A stretch of 6,897 bases of DNA from Methylophilaceae bacterium UBA6140. GTDB taxonomy: Bacteria; Pseudomonadota; Gammaproteobacteria; Burkholderiales; Methylophilaceae. The stretch spans positions 1,121 through 8,017 of the forward strand of contig DIVE01000120.1 in NCBI GenBank assembly GCA_002423265.1, in the 5' to 3' direction. A program made the translations under genes and the position numbers. Below the pieces are notes generated by a model. The model was not told where the DNA came from and did no database searches. It was given only the letters and a program-made list of their open reading frames with translations. Shown here one piece after another: positions 1-6,695 of the stretch. How positions within the stretch are numbered: position 1 is the stretch's first letter; each line of letters opens with the position of its first letter.

Positions 1-1598
1 CCGCCGGTCAGGGCTTCCGGGCTGAGGTGGATCGCTGCCGGCACCTTGCCGGAAGCACCGCTCATGCGGCCATCGGTGACGATTGCCACCTTGAAACCCT
101 TGCCTTGCAGCACGGCGAGCGGCGGTGTCAGCTTGTGCAATTCCGGCATGCCGTTGGAAGCCGGGCCCTGGAAGCGAACCACGGCGATGAAATCACGCTC
201 AAGCTTGCCGGCCTTGAAGGCATTCAGCAGTTCTTCCTGCGTCGTGAAAACAATCGCCGGCGCTTCGATGATATGGCGGTCGATCGGCACGGCAGACACT
301 TTGATGACAGAGCGGCCGAGATTGCCGGTGAGCAGCTTGAGGCCGCCGGTTTCACTGAACGGGGAATCTGGATTACGCACGATTTTCTCATCCATGGATT
401 TCTTCGGCAGATCGCGCCAGACCAGACGCTCGCGCACCAGCTCAGGCACTTTTCCGTATTGTTGCAAGCCATCTTCGGCAACGGTGGCGACATTGTCGTG
501 CATGTAACCGCCTTCGATCAGCTCGCGGATGATGAAAGAAGTACCGCCAACAGCCTGGAACTGATTCACGTCGGCCGTACCGTTGGGGTAGACGCGCGAA
601 AGCAAGGGCGTGGTCTGCGACAGTTCGGAGCAATCCGTCCAGTCGATGATGATGCCGGCGGCACGTGCGACGGCAACCCAGTGAATCAGGTGATTGGTGG
701 AGCCGCCGGTGGCAATCAGCGCGACCATGGCGTTGACGATGACGCGCGGATCGACCAGACGGCCGATCGGCGTGAAGCGCTGACCGGCGGTAATCGAGAG
801 CACGGTGCGCACGGCTTCGCGTGTCAGTTCCTCGCGCAGGCCTGAAGCAGGATGCACGAAAGCGGCACCCGGAACATGCAGGCCCATGGCTTCGAGCAGC
901 ATCTGGTTACTGTTGGCGGTGCCGTAGAAAGTACAGGTGCCGATACCGTGGTAGGCGGCGGATTCGGCAGCCAGAAGCTCGCCGCGGCCGACGATACCGC
1001 GTGCGAAATGCTCGCGCACCGTGGATTTTTCGCTATGGCTCATGTTACTGCTGGCCATCGGTCCGGCCGGCACGAAAACACAGGGTAAGTGACCGAAATG
1101 CAGGGCGCCGATCAGCAGTCCCGGCACGATCTTGTCGCAGACGCCGAGCAGCAGCGCCGCATCGAACACGTCATGCGAAAGGGCGATTGCCGTGCCCATC
1201 GCGATGTTGTCGCGCGAGAACAGGCTCAGCTCCATGCCGGGCTCACCCTGAGTCACACCGTCACACATCGCCGGAACGCCGCCGGCAACCTGAACGGTGG
1301 CACCGTGTTTGGCCGCTTCGTCGCGAATGATGCCGGGGAACACTTCATAGGGCTGATGTGCGGACAGCATATCGTTATAGGCTGTCACCACGCCGATATG
1401 CGGCGCACGTTCGGCCACTACGCGCAATTTGTCATTGGAGGGCAATGCGGCAAACGCATGCGCCACATTGGCGCAGCCCATACGGTCTGCACCACGAGGG
1501 CGCGCGATGGCTGCTTCCATGCGTTGCAGATAAGCCTGCCGGGTCGGGCTGCTGCGCTCTCTGATGCGCTGGGTGATTTCAATTAAGGACTGTTTCAT
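1..1598 (-). CDS. edd: Phosphogluconate dehydratase (Entner-Doudoroff), 3' end cut by window edge
   Basis: Dehydrates 6-phosphogluconate to 2-keto-3-deoxy-6-phosphogluconate, the first committed step of the cytoplasmic Entner-Doudoroff pathway. The frame is open from the ATG at 1598 to the window edge and gives 532 residues; the family is about 600 long, so about 70 C-terminal residues are missing. IlvD/Edd family iron-sulfur cysteines are visible at C112 (AMCDGVTQG), C154 (GVCDKIVPG) and C222 ([12 protein letters not shown]). The segment [19 protein letters not shown] (residues 66-84) and the C-terminal motif [15 protein letters not shown] are typical of Edd and separate it from dihydroxy-acid dehydratase IlvD. 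The ribosome site is weak (GGCGG about 6 bases before ATG). The upstream gene ends 208 bases away and a promoter lies between, so edd is probably transcribed on its own. eda, its usual partner, could follow beyond the edge, but that is not seen. Confidence 0.95.
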   Translation of the reverse strand, partial: MKQSLIEITQRIRERSSPTRQAYLQRMEAAIARPRGADRMGCANVAHAFAALPSNDKLRVVAERAPHIGVVTAYNDMLSAHQPYEVFPGIIRDEAAKHGATVQVAGGVPAMCDGVTQGEPGMELSLFSRDNIAMGTAIALSHDVFDAALLLGVCDKIVPGLLIGALHFGHLPCVFVPAGPMASSNMSHSEKSTVREHFARGIVGRGELLAAESAAYHGIGTCTFYGTANSNQMLLEAMGLHVPGAAFVHPASGLREELTREAVRTVLSITAGQRFTPIGRLVDPRVIVNAMVALIATGGSTNHLIHWVAVARAAGIIIDWTDCSELSQTTPLLSRVYPNGTADVNQFQAVGGTSFIIRELIEGGYMHDNVATVAEDGLQQYGKVPELVRERLVWRDLPKKSMDEKIVRNPDSPFSETGGLKLLTGNLGRSVIKVSAVPIDRHIIEAPAIVFTTQEELLNAFKAGKLERDFIAVVRFQGPASNGMPELHKLTPPLAVLQGKGFKVAIVTDGRMSGASGKVPAAIHLSPEALTG

Positions 1599-1634
1599 GA
1601 CAACCGCCGATAAAAAACTGTTAACTAGAGCTTG

Positions 1635-1663
1635 ATTATGCAGATATGCCGAGGCACGGTCAA
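1635..1663 (-). promoter_or_regulatory. Sigma70-type promoter of edd
   Basis: On the minus strand, TTGACC (1663-1658) serves as -35 and CATAAT (1640-1635) as -10, with a spacer of exactly 17 bases. Each box has five of six consensus bases. The expected transcription start is near 1628, giving a leader of about 30 bases before the edd ATG at 1598. The spacer contains the inverted repeat TGCCTCGGCA (1656-1647), where a bound repressor could block polymerase. The boxes are seen directly; activity is inferred. Confidence 0.7.
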
Positions 1664-1688
1664 ATCAGGCCGGAACCGCAAAAATGGC

Positions 1689-1701
1689 CTTGATTGTCAA
1701 G
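1689..1701. promoter_or_regulatory. Possible operator: 13-base inverted repeat upstream of edd promoter
   Basis: The sequence CTTGATTGTCAAG has perfect 5-base arms around a 3-base centre. Its centre lies about 67 bases upstream of the predicted edd transcription start, a usual position for an activator site. It contains a TTGACA on the minus strand, but no -10 box sits at the right distance, so I do not read it as a second promoter. A repeat this short could occur by chance. Confidence 0.25.
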
Positions 1702-1806
1702 CAGAATTTACAAACAAAGACCGGAACGCATTCATGGAAATTGCCTGAATACGTGAACAGACAGGACCGAACACGAAGCCGGCCCGTCATTCGATCAGCA
1801 GGTGCC

Positions 1807-3525
1807 TCAGATTTTGGTGACCAGCACGTCTTCCATCATCAGATATTCGAGATCGCATCCGTAAAACATGTTGAGCGCATCCGTCGGGCTGCAGATCATC
1901 GGCTCGCCGCGCCGGTTGAGCGAGGTGTTGAGCACCACCGGCACATTGCGCAAGCGTTCCAGTTCTTCGATCAATGCGTAATAGCGCGGATTGGTTTCCC
2001 TGGTGACCACTTGCGCGCGCGCCGTGCCGTCCTCGTGCACCACTTCGGGGATGCGCGACTTCCAGTGTTCGGCCACATCGAAGGTAAACGTCATATAGGG
2101 CGCCGGATGATCGGTCTGCAGAATGTCAGGCGCTACCCGGTCCAGCATGCTCGGGCAGAATGGACGCCAGCGTTCGCGGTATTTGATCTGGGCGTTGATG
2201 CGATCCGCCACACCGGGGTGGCTGGGGTCTCCCAGAATACTGCGGCAACCCAGCGCACGCGGGCCGAATTCCATGCGGCCCTGAAACCAGGCAAGCGGAT
2301 TGCCTGCCGCCAGCAGTTCAGCAGCTTTTTGCGGCGCATTCCCGACCCGGGTGAACTTCGGCTTCGAAGGATGCACTTCACAGGCTGCCAGACACTCTTC
2401 GGTCGTGAACGACGGGCCGAGATAGGCATGCTGCATCGGCGCGATGTTTTCGCCCAGCTCCGAGGCAGCGAAGGTCGCCGCACCTAGCGAGGTACCGGCA
2501 TCGCCGGAAGCCGGTTGCACGAACAGCTCCTTGACGCCGGGCATGTTGATGATGCGCTGGTTGAGCTTGACGTTGAGCGCCACGCCACCCGCCATCGCGA
2601 TGCGCCCGGTCTCGCGGATGATGTCGCCGACATAGTAGTCGATCATTTCCAGCGCGACGTCTTCCAACAACTGCTGCACCGATGCGGCGTAATGGATGTA
2701 AGGGTCGTCGATCTCATCGCCCTGCCGCTTGGGGCCGAGCCACTCGATCAGCTCCGGCGTGAAGTAGTAGCCCTTGCCGTTTTCCTTGTAGCGGCGCAGG
2801 CCGACCACGTTGACCAGTCGGGTGTTGACGCGCAGGTCGCCATCCTTGAATTGCACCAGGCGCGACAAATCGTATTTCTTCGGGTCGCCGTAGGGCGCCA
2901 TGCCCATGACCTTGAATTCGCCGTCCAGCATCTCGAAACCGAGATATTCGGTAATCGCACCATACATGCCGCCGAGCGAATCCGGATCGTAGAATTCCTT
3001 GATCTTGTGAATCTTGCCGTTCTCGCCATAGCCGAAGAAAGTCGTGGCGTATTCGCCCTTGCCGTCGATACCGACAATCGCAGTCTTTTCCTTGAAACCG
3101 CTCAAGTGATAAGCGCTGCTGGCGTGCGACATATGGTGTTCGACCGGCACATACTTCGCTTGGCTCAAGCCCAGTTCGGCCATCAGGGCGAGGGCTTTGT
3201 CGCGATTGCGGCGGAAACGGCGGTTGCCGTTGAGAATGGCATCCAGCGCGCGATCCGGCGCATACCAGTGACGCTTGGCGTAATGCCAGCGCGCAGCGGA
3301 ACTGAGTGGAATCTCGCCATAAGGGAACGCGACGATATCGACCTGCTCCGGGCGTACACCGGCTTCTTTCATGCAGTATTTGGCGGCTTCGTAGGGGAAA
3401 AGATTCTTGGCGTGCTTGTCGCGGATGAAGCGCTCCTCCTCTGCCGCGGCAATGATTCTGCCATCGACCAGAATCGCGGCAGAAGCGTCGTGCCCGAGCG
3501 CACCGGATAAACCTAGAATGATCAT
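1807..3525 (-). CDS. NodU/CmcH-family O-carbamoyltransferase, probably for LPS core heptose (WapO-like)
   Basis: Family members use carbamoyl phosphate and ATP, through a carbamoyl-adenylate, to carbamoylate a hydroxyl group of a sugar or antibiotic. The 572-residue protein has the usual length and two-part build. The N-terminal Kae1-like part starts with GHDASA (residues 11-16) and has EEERF (29-33), the HHMSHA motif (H130, H134) and D342 in SGDAGTSLG, matching the metal-ligand pattern of TobZ. The YrdC-like C-terminal part carries GRMEFGPRALGCRSIL (416-431) and NTSLNRRGEP (533-542). It starts 31 bases after the double-kinase gene, with a weak ribosome site, and ends the LPS operon. P. aeruginosa has a carbamoyltransferase, WapO, at the equivalent place after the core kinases, acting on heptose II. 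Heptose as substrate here is inferred from context; the family also modifies Nod factors and antibiotics. Confidence 0.93.
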   Translation of the reverse strand: MIILGLSGALGHDASAAILVDGRIIAAAEEERFIRDKHAKNLFPYEAAKYCMKEAGVRPEQVDIVAFPYGEIPLSSAARWHYAKRHWYAPDRALDAILNGNRRFRRNRDKALALMAELGLSQAKYVPVEHHMSHASSAYHLSGFKEKTAIVGIDGKGEYATTFFGYGENGKIHKIKEFYDPDSLGGMYGAITEYLGFEMLDGEFKVMGMAPYGDPKKYDLSRLVQFKDGDLRVNTRLVNVVGLRRYKENGKGYYFTPELIEWLGPKRQGDEIDDPYIHYAASVQQLLEDVALEMIDYYVGDIIRETGRIAMAGGVALNVKLNQRIINMPGVKELFVQPASGDAGTSLGAATFAASELGENIAPMQHAYLGPSFTTEECLAACEVHPSKPKFTRVGNAPQKAAELLAAGNPLAWFQGRMEFGPRALGCRSILGDPSHPGVADRINAQIKYRERWRPFCPSMLDRVAPDILQTDHPAPYMTFTFDVAEHWKSRIPEVVHEDGTARAQVVTRETNPRYYALIEELERLRNVPVVLNTSLNRRGEPMICSPTDALNMFYGCDLEYLMMEDVLVTKI

Positions 3526-3556
3526 GCTTTAAGACTCATAGAGATTTTCGATAAAT

Positions 3557-5029
3557 TCAATTTGCTATTGCCCGGGCCAGCAGCCGATGAGCACCGTAGA
3601 CTTCCTGCAAGGCATCCACCAGCCATTGCCGCACTTGCGGTTTATCCTGCCAGTTCTTCAAGAGCCGCTTCAGATCACGCACATGCGCGGCCTCGAAACG
3701 GCGCTTGCAGCGAAATTCGCGCAGACTGTCGAGGTCGATCAGCAGGGGCCGGCCTGCATCGATCAGAATATTGCTTGCCTTGAGGTCGCGATGCGCGATC
3801 CGCAGAAACATCAGCTTGTACATCAAGCGGGCCACATCGAGTACGGCCTGTTTTTTTTGCGCTTCGCCAACAGACGCAGCCTCCAGCCATTGCGCAAGAT
3901 CGGGCGCATCGACATATTCCGCGAGAAAAAAAGCCTTGCCGCGCAACGGCCCGAAACGCCACTCCAGCAACGCGACCGGCGACGCCGTCGGAATACCGTA
4001 CATACGGACGCGATGCGCATTCGCCCAGGAATCCGCCGCCCGCGATGGCCGCCAGCACCGGCCCAATGCGTGCCGGAAACTTTTGATATTGTAACGTTTT
4101 ACGACCAACTTTCGGCCATTGATTGCGCAAAGCCCGACCGTGCAGGTATTTCCGGTTTTCAGCCTGTCATCCGGCGAATCGCTCAACAGCGTATCCGGAG
4201 CATCCAACAATGCCGATTTCAGGGCCTGATCGCTGTATGGTCTGGCAATCGCCAGAAACCGCCGCGCAGCGCTGTAAACTTCGATATCGGTGCAGTTTCT
4301 GAACACCTTTTTGGCGGCATAAGCCTCGATCGAGCGCCGCCTTTGTCTTGCAACCCGGCGGCTGATCGCAGCCACATTCGGCAGCGGCAGCCCCCTGTTC
4401 GTGCAATACGTTGCCAGCAGGTCACCAAGCCAGCACTCAAGCTCCAGCACATCGAACTTGGATAGAAGCAGCACAAGGTTGGCAAAGGCTGCACGCTCTG
4501 CAAACAAGCCGGGAAGAGGTTTTATGCCGTCACCATCGAGGGTGTATATGCGGTCGCCCTCAACCAGAAAATTCTTCAGATAAAGATCGGTCTGCCGCAA
4601 GCCGGCATTGTGATGGCTCGCCACCGCTGCGACCAGCCTCGTTGCCAGTTCATGCCGGCCGGCAGCATCCAGAGTTTGCCAGAGGTCTTCCGCATTTTCC
4701 CCGTCAATCGCGGAAAATATCAGCACGTTGGCAGATTTTTTGCCGTTTTCATCCTCCGCCACACCCGCATGCAACAACGGCGGCGTTGCAATACCGGCAT
4801 CGATCAGACGCCCTACACCATCGGCATCGCGAGCGGCATGCCGCCCGGCCTGCGAACCGATGAAAAGTTTTGCGTAAACCTGCTTGTCATTCCACAGTGC
4901 CCGGCACACCAGTCGCTTGCCCGGCACGCGCCGGACGGCTTGAGCAGCCGCCAGAGGCGCGGCATCCGGCAGCGGCAGTCGAAACGGAGCATCGTCAGTC
5001 TCGCGGGATAACTGCAACAGATCGGGCAT
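3557..5029 (-). CDS. Tandem LPS-kinase-fold protein (two kinase domains)
   Basis: Probable core-sugar kinase, unusual in having two kinase domains in 490 residues. Domain 1 (about 30-245) has the ATP lysine K54 (VYAKLF), a loop RQTDLYLKNF with catalytic D148 and N153, and the metal-binding D165 (YTLDGDG). It ends in a basic helix (222-245) resembling the C-terminal tail of WaaP. Domain 2 (about 285-490) has K311 (LVVKRY), HRDLKASN (H413, D415, N420) and D432 (LIDLDS). Both domains therefore look catalytically complete. No signal peptide or membrane segment is seen, which fits action on nascent LPS at the inner cytoplasmic face. I chose the ATG at 5029, 30 bases after the previous gene. A TTG at 5056 would add nine residues, but its purine stretch sits too close. 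Runs of 8 A and 7 T (minus strand) lie in domain 2. The place in the cluster matches the long WapQ-region kinase of pseudomonads; the exact target is unknown. Confidence 0.85.
   Translation of the reverse strand: MPDLLQLSRETDDAPFRLPLPDAAPLAAAQAVRRVPGKRLVCRALWNDKQVYAKLFIGSQAGRHAARDADGVGRLIDAGIATPPLLHAGVAEDENGKKSANVLIFSAIDGENAEDLWQTLDAAGRHELATRLVAAVASHHNAGLRQTDLYLKNFLVEGDRIYTLDGDGIKPLPGLFAERAAFANLVLLLSKFDVLELECWLGDLLATYCTNRGLPLPNVAAISRRVARQRRRSIEAYAAKKVFRNCTDIEVYSAARRFLAIARPYSDQALKSALLDAPDTLLSDSPDDRLKTGNTCTVGLCAINGRKLVVKRYNIKSFRHALGRCWRPSRAADSWANAHRVRMYGIPTASPVALLEWRFGPLRGKAFFLAEYVDAPDLAQWLEAASVGEAQKKQAVLDVARLMYKLMFLRIAHRDLKASNILIDAGRPLLIDLDSLREFRCKRRFEAAHVRDLKRLLKNWQDKPQVRQWLVDALQEVYGAHRLLARAIAN
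3851..3858 (-). repeat. Homopolymer run (A8 on coding strand) in double-kinase gene
   Basis: Eight consecutive A on the coding strand encode the end of Q391 plus K392 and K393, just before the catalytic loop of the second kinase domain. A 7-base run (T on the coding strand) lies at 3926-3932 in the same domain. Such runs are prone to slippage; whether they vary here cannot be seen from one sequence. Confidence 0.6.
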
Positions 5030-5059
5030 GATCAGACGCCGGGGCAGCCGGAGCAACCC

Positions 5060-5863
5060 TTAAGCCAACGCTTCCAGCGCAGCTTTGCGCATGCGTTTCC
5101 GGCTGCGGCGCAAAATGAGCTTGCCAAGCAGTTTCTGGCTGAAACCAAGCTTGCTGACACCGAGGTAATGTTTGAAGAAATAGAGTCTGGTTTTGTTGCC
5201 GATAAAAGGCAGATCGCGGTTCAGCGTCGAAAGATCGCGCAATGCACGCCTGATGGCCAGGAACTTGGGGCGTGCTTTCTCGAAATCGATCACTACGCTG
5301 CGTGGTGCGTCAGGGTTTTGCATGTTGACCATCAGGTGCTTGGGATGCAGGGCGCGGTGCTGCACGCCGGCGTCGTGCAGTTTTCGTACCGTGAGCGCCG
5401 CGCTTTTGATCAGGGCGCTTTTCTGCGCTCTCGAACGCGCCGGGTCGAGCAAGACCTCGCGCAGAACCTCATCCAGCGCACGATATCCGCACAACTCCTC
5501 GGTGACCAGGATCGCCTGCATGCCATCATCTGAAGGTTTCTCACTGAAAAACACCAGTTTTGGAACCCCCACGCCACTCTCGAACAGATGTCGTATGGTT
5601 TCGAACTCGCAGGAGAAAGTGCTGACGCCGCTGAATGGATGCAGAAATGTACGGCGGATGTAATTCTGCTGACGCTTGAGAAAAAGCCCCAGCTCACTGC
5701 CTTGCGGCGACTTCAGCGCCAGCCGGTTCACCCCGCTCCAGCCACCGCGACCGTGATTGGGCGACTCGAACCATTCGCCGCGATAATTCCAGAAATGCTC
5801 GAAATCATGCAACTGGTTGGCTTCCAGCAGGTTTTTTACATCCGGCGAAATATAAGTTTGCAA
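5060..5863 (-). CDS. LPS-kinase-fold protein (InaA/WapP-like), catalytic Asp replaced
   Basis: A 267-residue protein with the kinase fold of the LPS core kinases. It has a glycine-rich segment GRGGWSGV (38-45), the ATP lysine K63 (LFLKRQ), a glutamate for helix C (E86 or E88) and the metal-binding D193 (VVIDFEKARP). The catalytic loop reads QHRALHPKHLMV: the usual HRD Asp is Ala171, and the Asn position is His176. WaaP also has His at that last position, so only the Asp loss is odd. The C-terminus (238-267) is strongly basic and may contact membrane or LPS. I chose the TTG at 5863 because GAGG lies 6 bases before it and it falls 13 bases after the waaP stop. An ATG at 5905 in the same frame would add 14 residues, overlap waaP by 29 bases, and has no visible ribosome site. 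It may be an active divergent kinase or a pseudokinase partner of its neighbours. Confidence 0.85.
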   Translation of the reverse strand: MQTYISPDVKNLLEANQLHDFEHFWNYRGEWFESPNHGRGGWSGVNRLALKSPQGSELGLFLKRQQNYIRRTFLHPFSGVSTFSCEFETIRHLFESGVGVPKLVFFSEKPSDDGMQAILVTEELCGYRALDEVLREVLLDPARSRAQKSALIKSAALTVRKLHDAGVQHRALHPKHLMVNMQNPDAPRSVVIDFEKARPKFLAIRRALRDLSTLNRDLPFIGNKTRLYFFKHYLGVSKLGFSQKLLGKLILRRSRKRMRKAALEALA

Positions 5864-5869
5864 ACTCAG

Positions 5870-5873
5870 CCTC
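5870..5873 (-). promoter_or_regulatory. Ribosome binding site supporting the TTG start at 5863
   Basis: GAGG, within AAGAGGC on the minus strand, lies 6 bases before the TTG at 5863 and just after the waaP stop codon. The competing ATG at 5905 has no comparable site, so this decides the preferred start. Confidence 0.55.
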
Positions 5874-5876
5874 TTG

Positions 5877-6695
5877 TTACATTGTTGTTGCAGGCATTTT
5901 GCCATGAAATTTCAGATAGAGCTTGGCGGCACGCCGCGTCACTCGCTGCCAGAAATCGTGCTCGTTGCCGAGGGTCTTCAATGACTGTTGTCGATAGTGT
6001 CTGAGAAAGCGCAAATAGTCGCGTTCTGACAACCCGGCTTCCATTGCCGAAAAATAGAGTGCAGCCAGGTCTTTCATGCGGTCGGATGGCCGTATCGTGC
6101 GGCGTATGCCGACCCGGTGCAGATCGATCAGATAGAGCAGAAGCTCACCCTTTGCCAATGCGGGTTTGTCCAGACAGATATGGCAAATGTAGAAATCGCG
6201 ATGGTTCATGCCGCCTTCGTGCAATCTGCGCGCGAGCCCGGCTACCTGGATCAGCAGCTTGCGCTTGAAACCGGCTGGCGGCGGCTTGTTTTTCCAGTCT
6301 GCACAGAGCGTCTCGAGCGAGACGATATCGCCGAGATCCTGCGTGATGAGGAAGGATTGCAGTCTGGCGGGATTGCAGCCACGCACCCCGTAACCCAGCG
6401 CCGGCGTGGTGGCGATACCGAGTTCACCCAACTTGCGGATCGCATCCCACTCGGTTCTGGCGGTCAGCACCGGCCATTTTCCGCTGAACAGATTCTTGAA
6501 GATTTCAGCCCAGCCGACCCCGAAGTGCTGCTTGACGAAGCATGAACGGCCGCCCAGCGTGACGCGCACCGTCTTTCTGCCCGGCACGTCGCGGAACACT
6601 TCACCCTGCAACTGCATGATGCGGTCGAAGCGGTCATCGGCAGGCAAGGCCTGCTCCAGCCACGCAGCCAGTTCGAAGGCGGGCTTACACTGCAT
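5877..6695 (-). CDS. waaP: LPS core heptose I kinase WaaP (RfaP)
   Basis: Phosphorylates the first heptose of the LPS inner core using ATP, at the cytoplasmic side of the inner membrane. In E. coli this is O-4 of heptose I; the phosphates bind divalent cations and stabilise the outer membrane. The protein has 272 residues, close to the E. coli length of about 265. Visible motifs are the ATP lysine K55 (CFVKQHFG), E82 (ARTEWDA), the family signature GMNHRDFYICH (162-172) with catalytic D167, corresponding to the essential Asp162 of E. coli WaaP, and D191 (YLIDLHR). The C-terminus is basic, as in other LPS kinases. The ATG at 6695 overlaps the end of the upstream waaG-like gene by 11 bases, with AGGAG nine bases before it, so translation is probably coupled. 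The waaG-waaP order is common in proteobacterial core clusters. In P. aeruginosa waaP is reported to be essential, which shows the possible weight of this gene. Confidence 0.95.
   Translation of the reverse strand: MQCKPAFELAAWLEQALPADDRFDRIMQLQGEVFRDVPGRKTVRVTLGGRSCFVKQHFGVGWAEIFKNLFSGKWPVLTARTEWDAIRKLGELGIATTPALGYGVRGCNPARLQSFLITQDLGDIVSLETLCADWKNKPPPAGFKRKLLIQVAGLARRLHEGGMNHRDFYICHICLDKPALAKGELLLYLIDLHRVGIRRTIRPSDRMKDLAALYFSAMEAGLSERDYLRFLRHYRQQSLKTLGNEHDFWQRVTRRAAKLYLKFHGKMPATTM

Larger units (their letters stand above)
1599..1806. other. Intergenic region between carbamoyltransferase gene and edd
   Basis: This is the only gap of any size in the window (208 bases), and it is more AT-rich than the genes around it near the edd side. 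Read on the minus strand it holds a weak GC hairpin near the end of the carbamoyltransferase gene (1764-1785), a 13-base inverted repeat (1689-1701) and the edd promoter (1635-1663). An imperfect direct repeat, CCGGAACCGCA at 1670-1680 and CCGGAACGCA at 1721-1730, is also present. I see no convincing small gene or RNA gene here. Confidence 0.7.

Noticed and set aside
27..845. Plus-strand open frame (272 codons) opposite edd
   Set aside because: Antisense shadow of edd, whose frame shows all family motifs; the translation is His/Arg/Ala-rich without any domain.
1696..1701. TTGACA on the minus strand as a second -35 box for edd
   Set aside because: No -10-like sequence lies 16-18 bases downstream; the spot reads GC-rich GGTTCC.
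1704..1720. TGTAAATTCTG stretch as a HexR operator for edd
   Set aside because: It lacks the second half of the known TGTAATnnnATTACA-type palindrome.
1764..1785. Possible terminator hairpin (GGGCCG with CGGTCC on the minus strand) after the carbamoyltransferase gene
   Set aside because: The stem is only 6 pairs with one G-U and a 10-base loop, and no T-run follows, so an intrinsic terminator is not supported.
1684..2487. Plus-strand open frame starting in the intergenic gap and running over the carbamoyltransferase 3' end
   Set aside because: Most of it is antisense to conserved carbamoyltransferase sequence; there is no ribosome site or domain to support it.
2515..3510. Long plus-strand open frame (331 codons) opposite the carbamoyltransferase gene
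   Set aside because: It lies fully antisense to a clear 572-residue family member. Its translation has no recognisable domain, and its length follows from codon bias of the real gene.
3587..4465. Plus-strand open frame (292 codons) opposite the double-kinase gene
   Set aside because: Antisense shadow; the minus strand carries two intact kinase motif sets here.
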